Positions 57,936 through 64,000 of a stretch of 64,000 nt of DNA are shown here, in pieces. This DNA comes from Pempheris klunzingeri (lineage: Eukaryota > Chordata > Actinopteri > Acropomatiformes > Pempheridae). Every line of letters starts with the position of its first letter. Position 1 is the first letter of the stretch. The stretch covers positions 16,726,885 to 16,790,884 of the forward strand of contig NC_092029.1 in NCBI RefSeq assembly GCF_042242105.1, given 5' to 3'. The position numbers and the translations under genes were made by a program. Under the pieces are notes generated by a model, which was not told the origin of the DNA, did not search any database, and saw only the letters and a list, made by a program, of their open reading frames with translations.

Positions 57936-59113
57936 ACGTACCAGTCGTTTTGAAGTCAAAATACAGAAAATAGGACTCAGGTCATCATTCAACATGTGAA
58001 CGTACAGAGGAGTTTAGTTCAGAGTTCAACAGAGAGCTCATTTGCGGTAAACCATCAACTATCGCTGTTACCGTGCTGACAGACCGCTAACACCTCCAGT
58101 CTGCTGTAATTCACCTCCATTGTTCCTCCCTTCCTCTGGCCTTGGTGGCCATGTTTGTTCATAGAACAACTCCCACAAACCGCGTCTTATCGTAATTATC
58201 TCACAGTACTGCTGGAGTCCGGCTGCGACAGCTTCACTCGCACAGTTAGAAAAAGATAAAGGCAGCGCAGCTTGAACAAAGTGTTGGGTCTTACAGCGGA
58301 GTCCAGAGGAAAGGCCAGAACACAATGGATTTATTCTTAAGGCATTACTGCACATTCACAACACATAATGCTTTCACTAAGAGTTATGGTCTGAGAATAA
58401 GAATGAAGCTGTCTGGTCCCATGGTACACTGGAGTTTATTCCACTCAGCCGCCACGTAGCAGAGGAAATATACCAGTTATGTAGAGTGTGATCCTACTCG
58501 ATTCATACTGTTGACTTTGATAATAATAAAGACGTGATTTAAAAAGTAATTGTGTTTACTCTGGTGGCCTTCTTGAACACATTTATTGATATAATCAAGC
58601 AGATAGTGTTGCGATCCTACAGACCCATCAGTGTGGTGTCATGGCAGAAAATATCCTCATCATCAATAATGAATGAACACAGTGTGACCAGCTGCTTAAA
58701 GCTAGTCAAATTTGGATTTAAAAAAGTCACCATCCCATGTTATTGTGTAAGTGTAGTAGTAGTGACCTGTTCATTTTAAACCACAATAAAGTACAGTTAG
58801 GAATTCAATCCAATAAAACAAGGTTCTGTAAAAAAAAAAAGTACAAAATGATTACTAATGATGTGAATGAGTGCATGTTTGATATATACTGTATGTTACT
58901 GTACTACTGTATGTTGCACAATTTAGTGTGCTGGATATCTTTGAAATGTAGGAAGTATGGAGACTTTCTGCACTACTGTAAGCCTTCTGTAGATTAGAGG
59001 GCGTCTTAATTGGACCTTCCAGGCAGGTAATTAGCTCTGATGGCATGAGCTCCCATAGTGATGCGAATGACAGGGACCCAGCCACATCCCACCCCTCACC
59101 CCAGTCACCAATG

Positions 59114-59136
59114 CACACACACACACACACACACAG
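59114..59136. repeat. (CA)n microsatellite
   Basis: About eleven CA units. Confidence 0.85.
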
Positions 59137-61904
59137 AAGTAAAGACTGTGTGACCCAAGAAGTTGCCACATTCTCTGGTCATTCTTGGGAAAAGACAATA
59201 GGTCTGGTTTGTTAAAATAGGCTCCCTCTCAGCAGGGGGACAGGAGCCGCAGCAGCTGTCCCATCGTATCAAGCCTCAATGGTCCCGGCAGCCCCAAAAT
59301 CCTCCAGTCCAGAGGTTTTTTAAAAAACTTCTGTGGGGACATATTATATCTCATCAGGAGGGGAATGCAGAAGAAGTCCCCGATGAAATGTCCCTTTAAT
59401 CTCTGTACTTTATCTATGGGCGCAAAATATTGTACAACCTTGACGTTGAAAAATCCTCTAAAAAGTGATGGATGAGACGGTAACATACCCTCAGTTAAAG
59501 TGTCTATATGTGTACACATATGTACATACTGTAATAATACTTAGGACATGTGGGGTTTAATAACAAATAGCAGAAATAACACACATTTCTTTTGGATTTC
59601 TTTAGGATGTCTTTAAGGCCACAGTGTCAGATGGTCAAATAGCTTCACAAACCGCCTCCTCCTGCACCTCTTCGGCACTGGATTGGGGGGAGCTGTCGGA
59701 CCATCTCTGTAACTTTAACTATAAACCAACTGTAAGGAACAAAGTATACTGATGGAAATTCACTGCGTGGGGAATGTAGTGACGTTTCAAAAGTTTGTGT
59801 TGCATTCGTGATGTATGATTAGGTTATTATTTTCTTTTTCTTGTGAGTAGAAACGTGGTATTTTCTCAGAAATCAAGCAAAGACCTTCAAGTTGGTACTA
59901 ATATTTGTTAAATGATTGCGTCATTGGGTCATTTGAGAGACTCCAATGATTAATTACTTTAAAAGAAATGTCCTTTATCTCCTGGTAGCCTGCTCCATCT
60001 ATAGCAAATGACTTCAGTGGAATTTCCAGCTGAGTTAGACTAAATTCAAACTATTCTCTGGCACAATAGCTTCACTTGGCTTCGACCGAATGCCATCTCA
60101 GGTCTATTTGTATCCATGGAAGACAAACAAGTACCAGGAACCCCAGCGAACAGAAAGCATTGTGGGTGAGTCGCCTATTCTCTGGTTGAATAATGATGAC
60201 AAAACAGGAATTCTGACCTTGTTCGGGGGAACACATCCTGGGGCACGCAAGCAACCAGGGAACAGAACAATAATAGCTTTTCCTAAAAATATAAGGGCCA
60301 TGGCAGAGTTTCCATTACAATGGCTTTGAGAGCTGGATCTCGTAGTGGAGGAGGAGGGGTTTTCTCCTCACCAGAGTGGAGTTCAACGTCGATTCACATA
60401 TTTAAGGTCCTGCCTGGAAGAGTTACTAACAAACCTGACTGGGAGCCATTTTCATAGATGTGCAGCCACGTGCCGCACTTGGCTGGACTGTTTTACTGTA
60501 TTTTAAGCAGCTCTCTTGGTCGGTCTGTTGCAATGATCACAGCTAATAAACATTTTGGTGAGGATAAATTAGATATACAGAATACAATATATACACTGCT
60601 GTTTTAACTCTTTTGGGGCAAGTTAAAAGTCTTCACAGGTCAAATGAACACATTTCAGGTTTCTGTGTGCTGACCATGACTTGACATTTGGATATTTTCT
60701 TTTAAAGCTGTATAACTTTGTTTTTACCTCAAAGAGCCGTTTGAATGCTTAAATATTCATGGTGTGCAGCCATTCAAAGTCTGCCTGTGTCTCTCTTTGT
60801 TATGTATTTTTATTGTTCTGAGATTATACCCAAGTCAAAGTCAGGTCAAAAGTTGAGACTTTTTGCTTTCACTTTCAAATAAAGTGATTCTTTGGAGGGT
60901 AAAGTCTCCATAGTGTCCATAGTTAACTCTTACATTACTTGATGTTTAGGCCACTTTGGGGCAACACATTAACAAATTGTTATTAAATTGAATATGGCAA
61001 ACCTATTTACACATCCAGCAGATGATCCAGCTGATGAATATACGTGCAGTATTCAGATTCTAGCTCTATTTTTGGTCTCCATCAACCCCTAAGAAAAATT
61101 CTGGCTTTTTAACTGCATTGCTTTGCTATTTTGTCGAGCTAGTCACTAACTCTGTGGTTTGGTGTGGAGCAGGTAGTGTACAGTGGGTTTATCAGAGGAA
61201 TCAGCGCTGCTGCGTGCAGCGAGATTGAACCAAGACAGTAAAGCTGCAGACCATGTAACAAAAACAAAGAAGCTACAGACTACACATTTAAAGCATTGTA
61301 CATTAGCGCAGCTTTATGTCTGCAACTCTGAATGTTTTAGACAATATCTTTTACTGAAACTTTGACCTGAGTATATTTCGGTCCTTTGAGAAGCTGCATT
61401 AATAGGCCTATATACAGTATATCTTAATGCTACAATGTGAAAACCTGCCTGGTCAGTTTATGTGGAACTTGATACCCACAGTCCTATCACATCATGTCTT
61501 ACTGTCTTCACCACGGATCCTCCATCAACTCCTCGCACACCTCAACCCCACAACATACATGTCTGCGCTGCGTTATCGAGTGCCCTTTGACACACGCCGC
61601 TATTTTGAAATCCAAGCTCGCATGGGAGGATATAGGAGCGTCTCCTGGACAAGGCGAGTGGCGGCTGAACGTCCAGACTGCTGGGCGAGAGGATACGGGT
61701 CGTCTTGACCCACACCCTGAGCCCGCTAACAGAGGCACAGCAGCCACCTTGGCTAAGTGCATTCCCAAAGCTGCTGACCCAAATCCCTCCTTGACCCTGG
61801 CTGATAAACTATGCTATGGATAGACCACTGGATTTTTTCCCTTTAAAATAAGGGTAAGACCAAAGTTTCCATAACAACAAATGGTTCTGGGCTACTATGG
61901 CCCA

Positions 61905-62101
61905 TCTTTAGGAGAGAGGCGGGGTACGTCTTGGACTGGTCGCCAGCCAATCACAGGGTCGACACATAGGGACAGACAACCATTCACAGTCACACCTACG
62001 GGCAATTTAGAGTCACCAATTAACCTGCATGTCTTTGGACTGTGGGAGGAAGCCGGAGTACCTGGAGAAAACCCACGCAAGCACTAGGAGAACATGCAAA
62101 C
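61905..62101 (+). repeat. Dispersed vertebrate repeat (SINE-like core)
   Basis: Contains 'ggtcgccagccaatcacagg', 'tacgggcaatttagagtcac', 'aacctgcatgtctttggact', 'gtgggaggaagccggagtac' and 'ctggagaaaacccacgcaag' followed by 'aggagaacatgcaaaca'. This string is one of the most widespread short repeats of fish genomes, probably of V-SINE type (family from memory). Well preserved. Confidence 0.75.
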
Positions 62102-63660
62102 ACAATATCATTATTATTTTATTAATATATTAATATCTTCGCGCAACAATTCATTTGTTTCTGGTCTATTTCCTCCACAAATGGATTTTTCTAAATGCAT
62201 AAACACAAAGAGACATAAAACACCAAATTTCCCACAAATCTTAAACCAATAATCATCATCAAAATGTTGCACAGAAATTATGATCCTATTGATAGCCTGA
62301 TATGATTAAAAAATAGTTATCAACCTGCATCATATTCCTGTTATTCAAAGTATTTATAGAAAACTGACAAAAAATTGGTATCATTGGTTTAAAAGTTAAC
62401 ACATACAAAACTACTAGAGGTATAAGTTATGACTTAATGAAACAAAAGAGCAGAAAAACAGACAGAACAGAATTGAATAAGATTAAGAGGAGACAGTGAG
62501 ACATAAAAGGACAGAGCAGGATGAAGTGCACTGACAGACAGAAAGAGAAGGTTTGGGGGCTTCAGGAGGCTCCAGGTTTGGCGGTGAGCTAAGCCTGGGG
62601 AAGTCTGGCCTGCATCAGCCGCCTGCAGACAGTAACTGGTCGTGACTGCGAGGACCCTGCGCCCCGCATGTTCGTGGAAGGATGGGATTAACACGTTATG
62701 GGTGCCTCAGGACCCGGCCGAGGAGCTGATAAGATTTTTTTGAGGCCTTTTTATGGGTGACGCTCAAATGAGGCCCCAGAGAGGATACAGTGAACGGAGA
62801 GAGCCCACAGGAAGTTTTACATTGGTTCAGGAAGAAGTTCAGATGCAGATTGCAAGTTCACAAAGATGAGACGTAGCACCCACACAGAGGCTGTTTTCAT
62901 ACAGTGTGAAAAAGACAACGATGAACTTCAGTTTGTTTGTAACCAATAAGTAACATACTGTAAATGTTGCTTCATTTTCACCTGTAATTTGTTTGTTCAA
63001 TCAATCCCATAAAGAATGGTAGTAACTAAATGCAAAAACTAAAGTCTTATATTTAAGTACAATTTTGAGGTACATGTATGTTATTAATGATTTTATTTCA
63101 GTAAGAAATTATCCAACATTTTACAACAATCAAAAATTAGAGGAAAAATTTTTACTTTTAATTTTAATTTAGAACAGCAGTGAGCGAGGAATCCGAGGTG
63201 CTCTGATGGTGAATATCATGGAGAAACCGACGTGTTTAGACTCACAGAGTCTTCATGAAGGTGCAGTGAGACCAGGTGTTCAATATAAAAGATCAGCTCA
63301 GCCAAAACCCTAAAACACAACTACAACTGCAAACATATACAACCTCACCCTTATAAAGGTAAAATAACATGACAGTACATCTTACATTGATCAACCTGGC
63401 AACAACATACACTGTTTGCATTTGTAGTGGCGTTTTAAAGATTTTTAATATTCTATCACTGTGCCTTGGATTCCTCTTTGACTGCCATTCGACATCACAC
63501 ACTTCCACTTATACCAAGCTCGACTGTCAGAGTTCTTTTATTTTATTCACACGCACTTATTTCATTTCTTTGTGCCTTAGTCTCATTTCATCCCCTCATT
63601 CTTCTGTTATAGTTTCTTTGTGGTCAGTGTGGCAGCAAAGCAGAGCAGGGTGAGTACTGT

Positions 63661-63995
63661 ACAATGCTTCAACTCGACAACCCCCCACCCCCACCCCATC
63701 CCCATCTTATCGTGCCCTGCAGCTTGACTGGATCGGGCAATATAAATTGGACGTGCCCAAAGGAGAGACGCCGGTTCCTCTTTTGGGTCTGCACATTGTT
63801 TCGTCTAGGCCGGTATTTATTTAGATGTAAATCAGCTCGCAAGAGTGTTACGTCCTGTCCTCCTGCAGTGGGCGGTGGACTGGGGCTCATTTGTTGGAGG
63901 AAGTCAGCCCCATCGAGATTGGAGCTCTGCAGATTGTTTTCCATTATAAGGCCGCTATTGATGTGAGGGGGTGACATCATGCAGCCTCACCCTTC
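63661..63995. other. GC-rich non-coding block, possible regulatory element
   Basis: After a C-rich run the block is non-repetitive, with mixed composition and many short factor-like motifs ('gggcaatataaattggacg', 'gtatttatttagatgtaaat', 'ttttccattataaggccgct', 'ggggtgacatcatgc'). Both strands have open frames of about 100 codons, but neither looks like protein. It could be a conserved enhancer or promoter of a gene to the right. Confidence 0.25.
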
Positions 63996-64000
63996 AAGGC

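Larger units (their letters stand above)
53220..64000. other. Gene-poor region downstream of knl1
   Basis: About 10.8 kb without a gene that I can support. The knl1 3' UTR with AATAAA comes first. Later parts are AT-rich sequence with dispersed repeats (56440-56645, 57660-57935, 61905-62101) and microsatellites (57416-57431, 59114-59136). Locally GC-rich non-coding blocks near 55540-55860, 58070-58350, 59640-59710, 61600-61800, 62530-62800 and 63660-63990 stand out and may be conserved regulatory elements of a gene beyond the right edge (inference). Confidence 0.5.

Noticed and set aside
61427-61823. Overlapping plus-strand frames of 93 and 109 codons
   Set aside because: Two frames and the opposite strand are all open, typical of GC-rich non-coding DNA; no recognised domain.

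Overview
The window is vertebrate nuclear DNA, almost certainly from a teleost fish and probably a percomorph. Genes are split into many short exons with GT/AG introns. The intergenic DNA carries CA/TG microsatellites and dispersed repeats that look like families common in percomorph fish. Exon chains joined by hand give six recognisable genes, and each of the five complete ones keeps an open frame through every junction.

Layout. (1) 182-2096, minus: the first two coding exons of reps1; the gene runs off the left edge. (2) 5896-6530, plus: abracl, two coding exons, 81 aa. (3) 11463-21246, plus: heca (headcase), five exons, 552 aa. These three keep the order and orientation of human REPS1-ABRACL-HECA on 6q24. 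(4) 22297-24246, minus: mtif3, three exons, 279 aa, tail-to-tail with heca. (5) 26601-35295, plus: an adhesion GPCR of group VIII (ADGRG1-like), 17 exons, 694 aa, with GPS and seven membrane segments. (6) 35929-39282, minus: knstrn (SKAP), eight coding exons, 216 aa, tail-to-tail with the GPCR. One intron holds a Tc1/mariner-type transposon with an intact DD37E transposase. (7) 40774-53219, plus: knl1, 31 coding exons, 2037 aa. (8) 53220-64000: about 10.8 kb with no gene I can support; it holds dispersed repeats, a few GC-rich blocks that may be regulatory, and one weak exon candidate.

The most interesting part is the kinetochore pair. knstrn (spindle/kinetochore microtubule adaptor) and knl1 (outer-kinetochore scaffold and checkpoint platform) are head-to-head. 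Their first exons flank a short promoter with CCAAT, two CHR-like TTCAAA boxes and an NRF1-type palindrome, a layout expected for shared G2/M expression. The MELT array of knl1 has been built by repeated duplication of a frame-neutral two-exon cassette (53 nt plus 640-733 nt), followed by a 126-bp tandem expansion inside the last large exon, giving 14 MELT-like motifs.

All gene names rest on recognising protein sequence by eye; no database search was run. Exon limits come from splice signals plus frame continuity, and UTR limits are mostly not resolved.
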